From positions 833,959-897,958 of the forward strand of contig JADKGE010000001.1 in assembly GCA_016717115.1 (NCBI GenBank): DNA of 64,000 nucleotides, written 5' to 3'. Shown one piece after another: positions 33,072-42,320 of the stretch (the stretch's first letter is position 1; every line of letters begins with the position of its first letter). The notes beneath the pieces were generated by a model, which was not told the DNA's origin, ran no database searches, and saw only the letters and a program-made list of their open reading frames with translations. The stretch comes from Actinomycetota bacterium (GTDB lineage: Bacteria; Actinomycetota; Actinomycetes; S36-B12). The translations under genes were made by a program, and so were the position numbers.

Positions 33072-34316
33072 ATGCCGCCCATGGATTCCGCGCTCATCTA
33101 TCTCGTCATCGCCATTGCCGTCCTGCTCGTCGGGGTCGTCGGGTTCGTCGCCCTGCGGCGGGGGGGCTCGGCGGTGGCCCCGGGCAAGCCGCGGCCCGGC
33201 ATCGACTTCGCCCCCGGCGTCGGCGACGACGACTCCGTGCCGCGCGACACCCTCCGACGCTCGGTCGACGTCATCGAGGTGGGCGGGCCGCTGGCCGAGC
33301 CGATCCCCGAGACGGTCGGCCTGGACGAGGTCGCCGAGGCCGAGACGGTGTCGGCGGAGGATCTGGAGGGCCTGCTCGAGCTCGAGGTGCCGGAGCCCGC
33401 CGCGGGGCGCCTCCAGCGCCTGCGCGCGCGCCTCGCCCGGTCGCAGAACGCCCTCGGCCGGGGCCTGCTGGCGCTGCTCAGCGGCGAGAGCATCGACGAG
33501 GACACGTGGGACCAGGTCGAGGAGACGCTCCTGTCGGCCGATCTCGGCGTCGCGCCGACGCAGGAGCTGATCGCCCGGCTGCGCACCCGCGTGAAGGTGG
33601 AGGGCACGTCGGACCCCGTGAAAGTGCGGCAGATGCTTCGTGAGGAGCTGCTGGTCCTCGTGGACCCCACCATGGACCGCACCGTCCGCGCCGAGCGCGT
33701 CGATGGGCGTCCCGGCGTGGTTCTGGTCGTCGGCGTCAACGGCACCGGCAAGACCACCACGACGGGCAAGCTGGCCCGGCTCGCCGTGGCCCAGAACCAG
33801 ACCGTCGTGCTGGGCGCTGCCGACACGTTCCGCGCCGCCGCCTCCCAGCAGCTGCAGACGTGGGGCGACCGCGTGGGCGCCGCGGTCGTGCGAGGTCCCG
33901 AGGGGGGCGATCCTGCAGCGGTCGCGTTCGACGCCGTCGCAACGGGAATGGCGGCCGACGTCGACACGGTCATCATCGACACGGCCGGCCGCCTGCACAC
34001 GAAGACCGGCCTCATGGACGAGCTCGGAAAGGTGAAGCGGGTCATCGAGAAGCAGTCACCCATCGACGAGGTGCTGCTCGTGCTCGACGCCACGACGGGC
34101 CAGAACGGGCTCGTCCAGGCCCGGGTGTTCGCCGAGGTCGTCGCCGTGACGGGGATCGTGCTCACCAAGCTCGATGGCACCGCAAGGGGTGGAATCGTCG
34201 TCGCCGTGCAACGCGAGCTCGGCGTCCCCGTCAAGCTCGTGGGACTGGGGGAGGGGCCCGACGACCTCGCGCCGTTCGACGCCCGAGCCTTCGTCGACGC
34301 CCTGATCGAGGAATAG
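33072..34316 (+). CDS. ftsY: Signal recognition particle receptor FtsY
   Basis: This 414-residue SRP GTPase has an N-terminal membrane segment (ALIYLVIAIAVLLVGVVGF), an acidic A domain to about residue 115, an N domain, and the G domain with VVGVNGTGKTTTTGKLARL, ADTFRAAASQQL, DTAGRLHTK and LTKLDGTARGG. The N-terminal transmembrane anchor is typical of actinobacterial FtsY. An ATG 9 bp downstream is an equally possible start. Its partner ffh is 4 kb downstream. Confidence 0.93.
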   Translation: MPPMDSALIYLVIAIAVLLVGVVGFVALRRGGSAVAPGKPRPGIDFAPGVGDDDSVPRDTLRRSVDVIEVGGPLAEPIPETVGLDEVAEAETVSAEDLEGLLELEVPEPAAGRLQRLRARLARSQNALGRGLLALLSGESIDEDTWDQVEETLLSADLGVAPTQELIARLRTRVKVEGTSDPVKVRQMLREELLVLVDPTMDRTVRAERVDGRPGVVLVVGVNGTGKTTTTGKLARLAVAQNQTVVLGAADTFRAAASQQLQTWGDRVGAAVVRGPEGGDPAAVAFDAVATGMAADVDTVIIDTAGRLHTKTGLMDELGKVKRVIEKQSPIDEVLLVLDATTGQNGLVQARVFAEVVAVTGIVLTKLDGTARGGIVVAVQRELGVPVKLVGLGEGPDDLAPFDARAFVDALIEE

Positions 34317-34323
34317 AACGTCG

Positions 34324-34423
34324 GAAACGCGCCGGTAACCTCCCAGGGTCCTACGTGACCCACTGTTAACGTCCGGGCCCTCCAGGACACGCACCGGTAA
34401 CGCCGGGGCGTGTCCGGCGAAAC
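34324..34423 (+). promoter_or_regulatory. GlnR-box-like sites upstream of amtB
   Basis: GAAAC-n6-GTAAC at 34324-34339 and GTAAC-n6-GCGTG-n6-GAAAC at 34397-34423 have half-sites with the phasing of the Streptomyces GlnR consensus (gTnAc-n6-GaAAc). Some half-sites are degenerate (GGGTC, GACCC, GCGTG). They lie 60-160 bp before amtB, the classical GlnR target. No glnR gene is in the window. Confidence 0.6.
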
Positions 34424-34481
34424 CTCCTTCCGCGAATGTTCAGAACGCGAGGTGATCATCGCTAATGGAAGGAGATCTCGC

Positions 34482-35795
34482 ATGGAATCTGCACTCAACT
34501 CAGGCGACACTGCCTGGTTGCTGACCTCAGCGGCCCTGGTGTTGCTCATGATCCCCGGGCTCGCCTTCTTCTACGGAGGCATGGTTCGGGTCAAGTCCGT
34601 TCTCAACATGCTCATGATGGTGATGGGCGCCCTGTTCATCGTCGGCGTCCTCTGGGTGCTGTTCGGCTACTCAATGTCGTTCGGGGACTCGTACGGCCAA
34701 GCGGGACTGCTGGGCAACGTGACGCAGTACGCCGGCCTGGAAGGCCTCATGACCGACAACCCTGAGGCGGTCTACCCGGCAATGGCGTTCGTCGCCTTCC
34801 AGGCGATGTTCGCCTGCCTCACCGTCGGCCTGATCGCCGGCGCCGTGGCGGACCGCATGAAGTACGCCGCCTGGCTCGTCTTCGCGGGCGTCTGGGCGAT
34901 CCTCGTCTACTTCCCGGTCGCCCACTGGGTGTTCAACCTGGCCGGTGACAACGGTGGCTGGATCTACAAGTACGGCGTGATCGACTTCGCCGGCGGCACG
35001 GCCGTCCACATCAACGCCGGCATCGCCGGACTGGTGCTGGCGATCGTCGTGGGCAAGCGCCTCGGCTGGCCCAAGACGCCGATGCGTCCGCACAACCTCA
35101 CGCTGGTGATGATCGGCGCCGGGCTCCTGTGGTTCGGCTGGTTCGGCTTCAATGCCGGCTCGGCCACCGCGGCGAACAACGCATCGGCGGTCGCCTTCCT
35201 CAACACCTTCGCGGCGACGTGCGCGGCAGCCATCGGCTGGCTGCTCACGGAGAAGTTCCGCGACGGGCATGCCACCTCCCTCGGTGCCGCCTCCGGCGTC
35301 GTGGCGGGCCTTGTGGCCATCACGCCTGCCTGTGCGGCCGTGAGTCCCATGGGCGCCCTGGCCATCGGACTCATCGCGGGTGTGCTGTGCGCGTTGGCCG
35401 TTGGGCTCAAGTACAAGTTCAAGTACGACGACTCGCTCGACGTCGTGGGCGTCCACCTCGTCGGCGGTCTCACCGGCACCCTGCTGATCGGGCTGTTCGC
35501 CACGGCGGCCTCCCCGACCGGCATCGACGGGCTCTTCTACGGCGGCGGCCTGGACCAGCTGGGCAAGCAGTTGGTCGGCGCGGGCGCTGTGCTTGGCTAC
35601 TCACTGGTCATGACGGCGATCATCGCCCTCATCCTCAAGGCCGTCATGGGCGTTCGCGTCAGCGACGACGAGGAGATCGGCGGGATCGATCGCTCGGAGC
35701 ACGCCGAGACCGCATACGAACTGGGCGACACTGGCGGTGGCGGCGTCTTCGCCGGCATCGGCCATGCTGCCCGTACCAACTCGGAGGTGGAGTAA
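34482..35795 (+). CDS. amtB: Ammonium transporter
   Basis: This 437-residue Amt protein with 11 predicted membrane helices starts MESALNSGDTAWLLTSAAL with the conserved GLAFFYGGMVRVKSVLN. DFAGGTAVHINAGIAGL contains one of the pore-lining histidines, and LHTVGGL-type residues appear as VVGVHLVGGLTGTLLIG. AAGGAG precedes the ATG. It forms an operon with glnK and glnD, and GlnR-like sites lie upstream. Confidence 0.94.
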   Translation: MESALNSGDTAWLLTSAALVLLMIPGLAFFYGGMVRVKSVLNMLMMVMGALFIVGVLWVLFGYSMSFGDSYGQAGLLGNVTQYAGLEGLMTDNPEAVYPAMAFVAFQAMFACLTVGLIAGAVADRMKYAAWLVFAGVWAILVYFPVAHWVFNLAGDNGGWIYKYGVIDFAGGTAVHINAGIAGLVLAIVVGKRLGWPKTPMRPHNLTLVMIGAGLLWFGWFGFNAGSATAANNASAVAFLNTFAATCAAAIGWLLTEKFRDGHATSLGAASGVVAGLVAITPACAAVSPMGALAIGLIAGVLCALAVGLKYKFKYDDSLDVVGVHLVGGLTGTLLIGLFATAASPTGIDGLFYGGGLDQLGKQLVGAGAVLGYSLVMTAIIALILKAVMGVRVSDDEEIGGIDRSEHAETAYELGDTGGGGVFAGIGHAARTNSEVE

Positions 35796-36133
35796 TGAAG
35801 CTCGTCACCGCAATCATCAAGCCCTTCAAGCTTGAAGACGTCAAGGGGGCCCTCGAGGGTCGCGGCGTGCACGGCCTGACTGTCTCCGAGGCCTCCGGGT
35901 ACGGACGTCAGAAGGGGCACACGGAGGTCTACCGGGGGGCGGAGTACACCGTCGACCTCGTGCCGAAGGTGCGACTCGAGGTGGTCGTCGAGGACGACGT
36001 CGTCGGCGACGTGGTCGATGCCATCGTGGGGGCCGCGCAGACCGGCAAGATCGGCGATGGCAAGGTCTGGGTGATCCCGGTCGACACCATCGTCCGCGTC
36101 CGCACCGGCGAGCGCGGGACCGAAGCGCTCTAG
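35795..36133 (+). CDS. glnK: Nitrogen regulatory protein PII
   Basis: This 112-residue trimeric PII protein senses ATP/ADP and 2-oxoglutarate and plugs AmtB at low nitrogen demand. The T-loop GYGRQKGHTEVYRGAEYTVD carries Tyr51, the residue adenylylated or uridylylated in actinobacteria, and GDGKVWV closes the nucleotide site. Its start shares one base with the amtB stop (TAATG). Confidence 0.95.
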   Translation: MKLVTAIIKPFKLEDVKGALEGRGVHGLTVSEASGYGRQKGHTEVYRGAEYTVDLVPKVRLEVVVEDDVVGDVVDAIVGAAQTGKIGDGKVWVIPVDTIVRVRTGERGTEAL

Positions 36134-36148
36134 TCAAGAGGGGAACTC

Positions 36149-38479
36149 GTGGAACCGTACCTCGCTTCGGCGACGTTCCCCGCAGCACGTGAAGAGGTGC
36201 AGCGTCGCCCCGGGCTCACCGGCCCGGGGCGACGCGCCGCACTCACCGCACTGACCGACGAATGGCTCGTGGACGGCTACGCGGCGGCGACGGTGTCGGC
36301 CAAGGATCCTTTCTGTCTGGTGGCCGTCGGGGGCTACGGACGCGCCGAGCTGTCGATGGGAAGCGACCTCGACCTACTTCTGCTGCACAAGGCGGGGATC
36401 GCTGAGGCCGCCCGCGTCGCCGAGTCGCTGTGGTACCCCATCTGGGACTCCGGTGTCCGCCTCGACCACAGCGTCCGTACGGTCAGCGAGGCCCGACGCC
36501 TGGCGAGTGAGGACATCAAGGTCGTCCTCGGCATGCTGGATGCTCGGGTCATCGCGGGCGATGCTTCGATCGCCGAGCAACTGCGTTCGGCCGTCCTCTC
36601 CGACTGGCGCGCCATGGCCGACCGCCGCCTCCCGGAGTTGCGGGAGATGGTCGCCGAACGACGCACGCGGTTCGGAGAGGCCTCACAACTGCTCGAACCC
36701 GACTTGAAGGAGTCCTACGGCGGCCTCCGCGACGCGGTGATCCTCAAGGGCGTGGCTGCGTCGTGGGTGACCGACGTCCCGCACAACGGCTGGCAGGACT
36801 CCGTGGGCTTCATCCTCGACGTCCGCGATTCGCTCCACCGCATCACGGGCAGGAGCGGCGACCGCCTGATCATGCAGGAGCAGGATGCCGTCGCCGAGGA
36901 CCTCGTCGGCGTTCCGGACGCCGACGCACTCCTGCGCGCGGTGTACGACAGCACGCGCAGCATCGCCTATGCCAGCGACGTCACCTGGCACCGTGTCGAT
37001 CGACTCACGCGCAATCGCCAGCGGGTCTCCTTTCGTCCCATCCGCCGCCGGACGCCGGCCCGGCTGCCGCTGGCAGAGGGGGTGGTCATGCAGGACGGCG
37101 AGGCCGTCCTCGCCCTCGAGGCCAAGCCCGCACGCGACGAGGGCCTGCTCCTTCGGGCCGCCGCGGCCGCCGCGCAGGCGGGGCTGCCCTTGTCGCCTCA
37201 CACGGTCGACCGACTCGCGACGGAGGGCGTCGAGCCCAAGGTGCCGTGGACCCGTGACGTTCGGGAGTCCTTCGTCTCCCTCATCGGCGCGGGACCGGCG
37301 ATGGTCGGCGTCTGGGAGGCCCTTGACCAGTGCGGGGTGGTCACTCGACTGCTGCCCGGGTGGGACGTCGTCCGGTCGGCGCCGCAGCGCAATGCCCTGC
37401 ACCGCTTCACCGTTGATCGGCATCTCGTCGAGACGGCCGTGCAGGCGAGCGCCCTCACCCGCAACGTCGAACGTCCGGACCTTCTCCTCGTAGGCGCGCT
37501 GCTGCATGACATCGGCAAGGCGCGTGTGGGGGACCACAGCGAGGTGGGCGCCATAATCGCTGATGACCTCGCCGCCCGGATGGGCTTCGACGCCGACGAC
37601 GTTGGGGTGATCGTCACGCTGGTTCGTCACCACCTGCTGCTGGCGGACACCGCCACCCGTCGCGACCTGGACGATCCGGCGGTCATCGCGCATGTCGCTG
37701 GCATCCTCGGCGACGTCTCCGTCCTCGACCTCCTGCACGAGCTGACCATCGCCGACTCGCTGGCGACCGGACCCACGGTGTGCACCGAGTGGCGATTCGG
37801 GCTGATCAACGACCTCGTCGAACGGGTCCGGGCCGCGATGGCGGGCCGGCCGATGCCCGAGCCGCCCGAGCTCACCGAGCATCAGGAGGTGGCCCTGGCC
37901 CAGGCAGGGGTATGGGTGCTGATGGACGTCCGGGACAGCACGAGCATCGTGACCGTCGGTGCCCCTGATCGGATCGGCCTGCTGGCCCTGGTGGCCGGAG
38001 TGCTCTCGCTCAACCGGCTGAACGTCCTGGCGGCCCGGGTGCTCACCGTCGGTGGTCGGGCCGTTCAGGAGTGGACCGTGCGGCCCGCCTTCGGCGATCC
38101 GCCCTCAGTGGAGCAGATGAGCGACGACATCCGTCGGGCGGTCGACGGAACCTACGACGTGGCGGAGCGGCTGGCCAAGCGCGCGGCCGACTATGCGGGT
38201 GCCCCTCGCATCGAGCGTCCCGAGCCCATCGTCTCGATAACCAACGCGGCCACGGGGACGACCACGGTCGTCGAGGTGCGGGCGCATGACGAGCCGGGCC
38301 TGCTCTACCGAGTCGCCACGGCGGTCGCGTCGGCGGACGCCACCATCGTCGGGGCGAAGGTGTCGACCCTGGGATCCGACGCCGTTGACGTGTTCTTCGT
38401 GACCGACAGGGACGGCGACCGGCTGGCCGAGGATCGGGCGCTGGCGCTCAGCGTCACCGTGCTGAACTCGCTCGGCTGA
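36149..38479 (+). CDS. glnD: PII uridylyl/adenylyltransferase
   Basis: This 776-residue protein has an N-terminal nucleotidyltransferase domain (VAVGGYGRAELSMGSDLDLLLL), an HD domain for demodification (GALLHDIGKARVGDHSEVGA, residues near 450), and two C-terminal ACT domains that sense glutamine. In characterised actinobacteria GlnD adenylylates the PII Tyr rather than uridylylating it, and that is the likely chemistry here. GTG start 15 bp after glnK. Confidence 0.92.
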   Translation: MEPYLASATFPAAREEVQRRPGLTGPGRRAALTALTDEWLVDGYAAATVSAKDPFCLVAVGGYGRAELSMGSDLDLLLLHKAGIAEAARVAESLWYPIWDSGVRLDHSVRTVSEARRLASEDIKVVLGMLDARVIAGDASIAEQLRSAVLSDWRAMADRRLPELREMVAERRTRFGEASQLLEPDLKESYGGLRDAVILKGVAASWVTDVPHNGWQDSVGFILDVRDSLHRITGRSGDRLIMQEQDAVAEDLVGVPDADALLRAVYDSTRSIAYASDVTWHRVDRLTRNRQRVSFRPIRRRTPARLPLAEGVVMQDGEAVLALEAKPARDEGLLLRAAAAAAQAGLPLSPHTVDRLATEGVEPKVPWTRDVRESFVSLIGAGPAMVGVWEALDQCGVVTRLLPGWDVVRSAPQRNALHRFTVDRHLVETAVQASALTRNVERPDLLLVGALLHDIGKARVGDHSEVGAIIADDLAARMGFDADDVGVIVTLVRHHLLLADTATRRDLDDPAVIAHVAGILGDVSVLDLLHELTIADSLATGPTVCTEWRFGLINDLVERVRAAMAGRPMPEPPELTEHQEVALAQAGVWVLMDVRDSTSIVTVGAPDRIGLLALVAGVLSLNRLNVLAARVLTVGGRAVQEWTVRPAFGDPPSVEQMSDDIRRAVDGTYDVAERLAKRAADYAGAPRIERPEPIVSITNAATGTTTVVEVRAHDEPGLLYRVATAVASADATIVGAKVSTLGSDAVDVFFVTDRDGDRLAEDRALALSVTVLNSLG

Positions 38480-38525
38480 TCCCCGTCCGGAATCCCCCTC
38501 TCACCCGACGGTTACGCTGACCACC

Positions 38526-40058
38526 GTGTTCGCCACCCTCTCCGACCGACTGTCCGCGACCTTCAAGGGACTGCGTGGCAAGGGGCGCCTTTCCGAGGCC
38601 GATGTCGACGAGACCGTCCGGGAGATCAGGACCGCGCTCCTCGAGGCCGATGTCGCCCTGCCCGTCGTGCGTCAGTTCACCGCGACCGTCAAGGAGCGGG
38701 CACTGTCGGCCGAGGTGTCGGGGGCCCTCAACCCAGCCCAGCAGGTCGTCAAGATCGTGCACGAGGAGCTCGTCAACGTCCTGGGCGGCGAGACGGCGCG
38801 CCTGACGTTCGCCAAGACCGGACCCACCGTGATCCTCCTTGCCGGCCTCCAGGGCGCCGGGAAGACGACGCTGGCCGGCAAGCTCGCCCTCCACCTTCGG
38901 GGCGAGGGGCATACGCCCTTGCTCGTCGCGGCCGATCTCCAGCGCCCCAACGCGGTCGACCAGCTCCAGGTCGTCGGGGAGCAGGCGGGGGTGGCCGTCT
39001 TCGCGCCCGAGCCCGGCAACGGCGTGGGCGATCCGGTCGCAGTCACCACCGCGGCTCGCCAGTACGCCGAGACCAAGCTGCACGACATCGTCATCGTCGA
39101 CACGGCGGGACGGCTTGCCGTCGACGCGGATCTCATGCGACAGCTGCGTGACGTGCGCGACGCCGCCCGGCCCGACAACACCCTGCTCGTCGTCGACGCC
39201 ATGATCGGCCAGGACGCCGTCCGCACTGCCGAGGAGTTCGAGGCGGGCGTCGGCTTCGACGCGGTCGTGCTCACGAAGCTGGACGGCGACGCTCGTGGCG
39301 GCGCGGCGTTGTCCGTGGTCACCGTTACCGGGCGGCCCATCATGTTCGCCTCGATCGGGGAGAAGCTCACCGACTTCGAGACGTTCCACCCCGACCGCAT
39401 GGCCTCGCGCATCCTCGACATGGGCGACGTGCTCACGCTGATCGAGCAGGCCGAGAAGGCATTCGATGCCGATCAGGCCGAGCGCATGTCGAAGAAGGTC
39501 GCGGCCGGCGAGGACTTCACGCTCGACGACTTCCTCGAGCAGATGCAGGCCGTGAAGAAGATGGGTTCGCTCGGCAAGATCCTCGGGATGCTGCCCGGCA
39601 TGGGCGAGATGAAGGCGCAGCTCGACCAGGTCGACGACCGCGACCTCGATCGGGTGGCGGCGATCATCCAGTCGATGACCCCGGCGGAGCGCCAGGACCC
39701 GAAGATCCTCAACGGCTCCCGCCGCGCACGGATAGCCAAGGGATCCGGCTCGTCGGTCGCCGATGTGAACGGGCTCATCGAGCGCTTCGCGGGGGCGCAG
39801 AAGATGATGCGCCAGATGGGCCAAGGGGGGATGCCGGGGATGCCGGGGATGCCGGGGTTCGGCGGTGGCAGCAAGAAGTCCAAGGGCAAGACGGCAAAGT
39901 CCGTGCGTCCCGCCAAGGGAAAGAGCCGAAGCGGCAACCCGGCGAAGCGCGCGGCCATCGCGTCGGGCGACGGCGCCACCGAAGTCGCGGCCGACGCGCC
40001 CCCGACTCCTTTCGACGTGTCGTCACTGCCACCCGAATTGAAGAACCTGCTCGGCTGA
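38526..40058 (+). CDS. ffh: Signal recognition particle protein Ffh
   Basis: This 510-residue SRP54 GTPase has the N domain, the G domain with LAGLQGAGKTTLAGKLALH, DTAGRLAVD and LTKLDGDARGG, and the Met-rich M domain. The M domain ends with QMGQGGMPGMPGMPGFGG, coded by three identical ATGCCGGGG units (39831-39857). It continues with a Lys/Ala-rich tail that is longer than in E. coli Ffh. GTG start 46 bp after glnD. Confidence 0.94.
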   Translation: MFATLSDRLSATFKGLRGKGRLSEADVDETVREIRTALLEADVALPVVRQFTATVKERALSAEVSGALNPAQQVVKIVHEELVNVLGGETARLTFAKTGPTVILLAGLQGAGKTTLAGKLALHLRGEGHTPLLVAADLQRPNAVDQLQVVGEQAGVAVFAPEPGNGVGDPVAVTTAARQYAETKLHDIVIVDTAGRLAVDADLMRQLRDVRDAARPDNTLLVVDAMIGQDAVRTAEEFEAGVGFDAVVLTKLDGDARGGAALSVVTVTGRPIMFASIGEKLTDFETFHPDRMASRILDMGDVLTLIEQAEKAFDADQAERMSKKVAAGEDFTLDDFLEQMQAVKKMGSLGKILGMLPGMGEMKAQLDQVDDRDLDRVAAIIQSMTPAERQDPKILNGSRRARIAKGSGSSVADVNGLIERFAGAQKMMRQMGQGGMPGMPGMPGFGGGSKKSKGKTAKSVRPAKGKSRSGNPAKRAAIASGDGATEVAADAPPTPFDVSSLPPELKNLLG

Positions 40059-40090
40059 CGCCGGACAGGTCTACGGAAGAGTCGCGTCTC

Positions 40091-40807
40091 GTGCGGATCC
40101 TTGTCGTCTCCGACCTCCACTACCGGCTGCCGCACTACGACTGGCTCGTCAAGGCCGCCGATGACGTGGATGTCGTCGCGCTGGTGGGCGACCTCGCCGA
40201 CGTCGTGAACGCGGTGCCGTTCACCGTGCAGGTCGTGGTCCTCGAGAAGTACCTCTCCCTGCTCGCCCAGCGGGCTCAGGTCCTGGTGTCGTCCGGCAAC
40301 CACGATCTCGACGGTCCGGGGCAGCACGGCGAGCAGACCGCGTCGTGGCTTCAGTCCGCGCGGGACGGCGATATCCACGTCGACGGCACCTCGCTCGACA
40401 TCGACGGAACGCGGTTCACCATCTGCCCCTGGTGGGACGGACCCGTCACGAGGCAGCAGATCGCCGAGCAGCTGGCCGAGGCCGCCCGGGATCGCCCGGA
40501 GCGGTGGGTGTGGCTGTACCACTCGCCTCCGGCGGGCACCGTCTTGTGCCGAGACGGCCGACGGGAGTTCCCCGACCACGACCTGGCCCAGTGGATCTCG
40601 GAGTACGGGCCAGACCTCGTGCTCTGCGGCCACATCCACCAGGCGCCCTGGGTCGACGGCGGGTCGTGGTACGCCAGGCTCGGCGACACGATGGTGTTCA
40701 ACGCCGGCAAGCAGATGGGTCCGGTACCGCCGCACATCACGATCGACACCGCCGCCGGGACCGCGGAGTGGTTCGGGGTCTTCGACGTGGAGACGATCGA
40801 CCTCTGA
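40091..40807 (+). CDS. Calcineurin-like metallophosphoesterase
   Basis: This 238-residue protein has the dimetal site motifs D8-L-H10 (VVSDLHYRL), GDLAD (Asp34), SGNHDL (Asn70, His71) and GHIHQAPW near residue 180. It could be a phosphatase or cyclic-nucleotide phosphodiesterase; the substrate is unknown. The solitary cyclic-nucleotide-binding gene is convergent next door, which is suggestive but not evidence of a shared pathway. GTG start. Confidence 0.8.
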   Translation: MRILVVSDLHYRLPHYDWLVKAADDVDVVALVGDLADVVNAVPFTVQVVVLEKYLSLLAQRAQVLVSSGNHDLDGPGQHGEQTASWLQSARDGDIHVDGTSLDIDGTRFTICPWWDGPVTRQQIAEQLAEAARDRPERWVWLYHSPPAGTVLCRDGRREFPDHDLAQWISEYGPDLVLCGHIHQAPWVDGGSWYARLGDTMVFNAGKQMGPVPPHITIDTAAGTAEWFGVFDVETIDL

Positions 40808-40840
40808 CGAGGCGGCAACGTCCGGTGCAGAAGCCAGGGG

Positions 40841-41332
40841 TCAGTGCTGGTGATCGCCTTCGGGATCGCGGGCGGAGCCGGTGCGTGCCGCCGGCACCTG
40901 ATGATGCACGAGCGTGTCGAGGATCTGGTCCACCATGCCGAGGTGGCCCTCCGTCCCCGCGAACTGCGACTTGACGTCGACGAGGTACTGGGTGAGCCCG
41001 TCGAGCCGCGCGGCGGTCGTGCGCAGCACGTGGAGCGCCGCGCCGGGGCGTTCGATGAGGAAGCCCTCCGGATCGTCGATCACGCGCACCTCGACGTCGG
41101 TCGTGGCCCGTACCGTCGCGGTTGCGGGCTTGCCCAGGACCACGGACATCTCCCCGAACACCGACCCCGGCGTGTCCCCCCGGGCGAAGGCCACCCCGTC
41201 GCGCTCGATCGTCACCGCCCCGGACACCAGGATGAACATGCGGGTCGGATCGGTGCCCTCCGCAATGAGGATGTCACCGGCGTCGAGGCTCGCCAGGGGC
41301 AGATCGCTGGACAACGCGAGAAGGTCGCTCAT
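40841..41332 (-). CDS. Cyclic nucleotide-binding domain protein without DNA-binding domain
   Basis: This 163-residue protein has a CRP-type beta-roll: LDAGDILIAEGTDPTRMFILVSGAVTI, then FGEMSVVLGKPATATVRA (phosphate-binding cassette region). The cassette has a Lys-Pro in place of the usual Arg-Ser, so cNMP binding is uncertain. The last 50 residues are a helix and polar tail, not a winged helix. I chose the third in-frame ATG (MSDLLALS), where homology begins. Confidence 0.72.
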   Translation of the reverse strand: MSDLLALSSDLPLASLDAGDILIAEGTDPTRMFILVSGAVTIERDGVAFARGDTPGSVFGEMSVVLGKPATATVRATTDVEVRVIDDPEGFLIERPGAALHVLRTTAARLDGLTQYLVDVKSQFAGTEGHLGMVDQILDTLVHHQVPAARTGSARDPEGDHQH

Positions 41333-41376
41333 CGGGCCATTGTGCCGGACGATTGTTACGAACGGCGGGCGCGTCA

Positions 41377-42099
41377 TCAGGGAGTCAACCCGGCCGTGAA
41401 GACGGCCCGCACCGCATCGCGATCCCCAGAGACGTCGAGGTCGTCGATGGCCAGTCGACCCCACAACGCCCGCAAGACGTCGGCGGACGACCCGACGACC
41501 GTGGCGTCGGCGGGCCGGTCGAGTGTGTCGCCCAGGCCGTCGCCCGCGAGCACGAAGGACGCGCGGGATCCGTCCCTAAGGTCGATGCACACGACGTGGG
41601 CCAGCGGCGGGATGCGCCCGAGTCGCACCTGTCGCGGGAAGAACATCGTCGCGACCTCGTCGACGCCGTCGGCAGCTAGGTCGGCGTCGATCGGGCTCGG
41701 GACGTGGACCGTCCGTTGGGCGTCCCCTAGGTGGATGGCGGTCTCGAGTGCCTGGCGCCGGGCCCAGAAGGAGACCTCGCGCGGCGGAGGGCCGAAATGC
41801 CACGTCGGGGTGGTCGGATCGGTCGCTCGAAGGGCGGTCAGCAGCTCGGTCCGGCCCTCGTCGAGCCAGACGGCCAGGGTCTCGCGATCGGTCGGCCCCG
41901 TCGGCTCGTCGCCCTGACGCCCCGTGCGGATGGCGAACGCCGCCCAGCGGTGCACGGCGCCGAGGTGGCGGGCGAGGTGACGGAGCGTCCAGCCCGGGCA
42001 GGACGGGACCCCCAGCGAGAGGTCAGCAGATCGCACGATCTCGATGAAGGCGCCGGAATCACGCTCGAGGGACTCGTGGTACGTCGGGGCGGGCAGCAT
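41377..42099 (-). CDS. Maleylpyruvate isomerase-like (mycothiol-dependent DinB-fold) protein
   Basis: This 240-residue protein has the MDMPI N-terminal domain: VPSCPGWTLRHLARHLGAVHRWA (first metal-ligand His) and FWARRQALETAIHLGDA with the HxxD/His metal pair. A C-terminal MDMPI_C-like domain follows from about residue 160. Family members are mycothiol-dependent isomerases or transferases; no aromatic-degradation genes surround it, so the substrate is unknown. Mycothiol use agrees with an actinobacterial host. Confidence 0.8.
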   Translation of the reverse strand: MLPAPTYHESLERDSGAFIEIVRSADLSLGVPSCPGWTLRHLARHLGAVHRWAAFAIRTGRQGDEPTGPTDRETLAVWLDEGRTELLTALRATDPTTPTWHFGPPPREVSFWARRQALETAIHLGDAQRTVHVPSPIDADLAADGVDEVATMFFPRQVRLGRIPPLAHVVCIDLRDGSRASFVLAGDGLGDTLDRPADATVVGSSADVLRALWGRLAIDDLDVSGDRDAVRAVFTAGLTP

Positions 42100-42179
42100 G
42101 GTCGCATCGTGCCTTTCGCGCGGGCGGTGTCCGTCAGGCCGGCCAGGGGCGGGTGCTGGTCAAGCGTCGGCCCGGCGTC

Positions 42180-42196
42180 TGGCAGAATACGGGGGC
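42180..42196 (+). promoter_or_regulatory. Promoter of the rpsP operon (extended -10)
   Basis: TGGCAGAATACGGGGGC is nearly identical to the sequence before rplS and shares TGGCAG with the cimA leader promoter. TG-n-CAGAAT reads as an extended -10 and transcription would start within CGGGGGC, leaving a leader of about 125 nt before rpsP. I see no other gene in the 221-bp gap. Confidence 0.6.
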
Positions 42197-42320
42197 ACTT
42201 GTCGCCCCGGTTGGCCCTCTATCCCTCCGACGGTGGCAGTCCGCAAGGTTTTCGCCGGAAACTGTGTCCCCACGCAGCCGACGGCGCGCACCGCCTCACC
42301 TAACAGGAGATAAGCCACCC

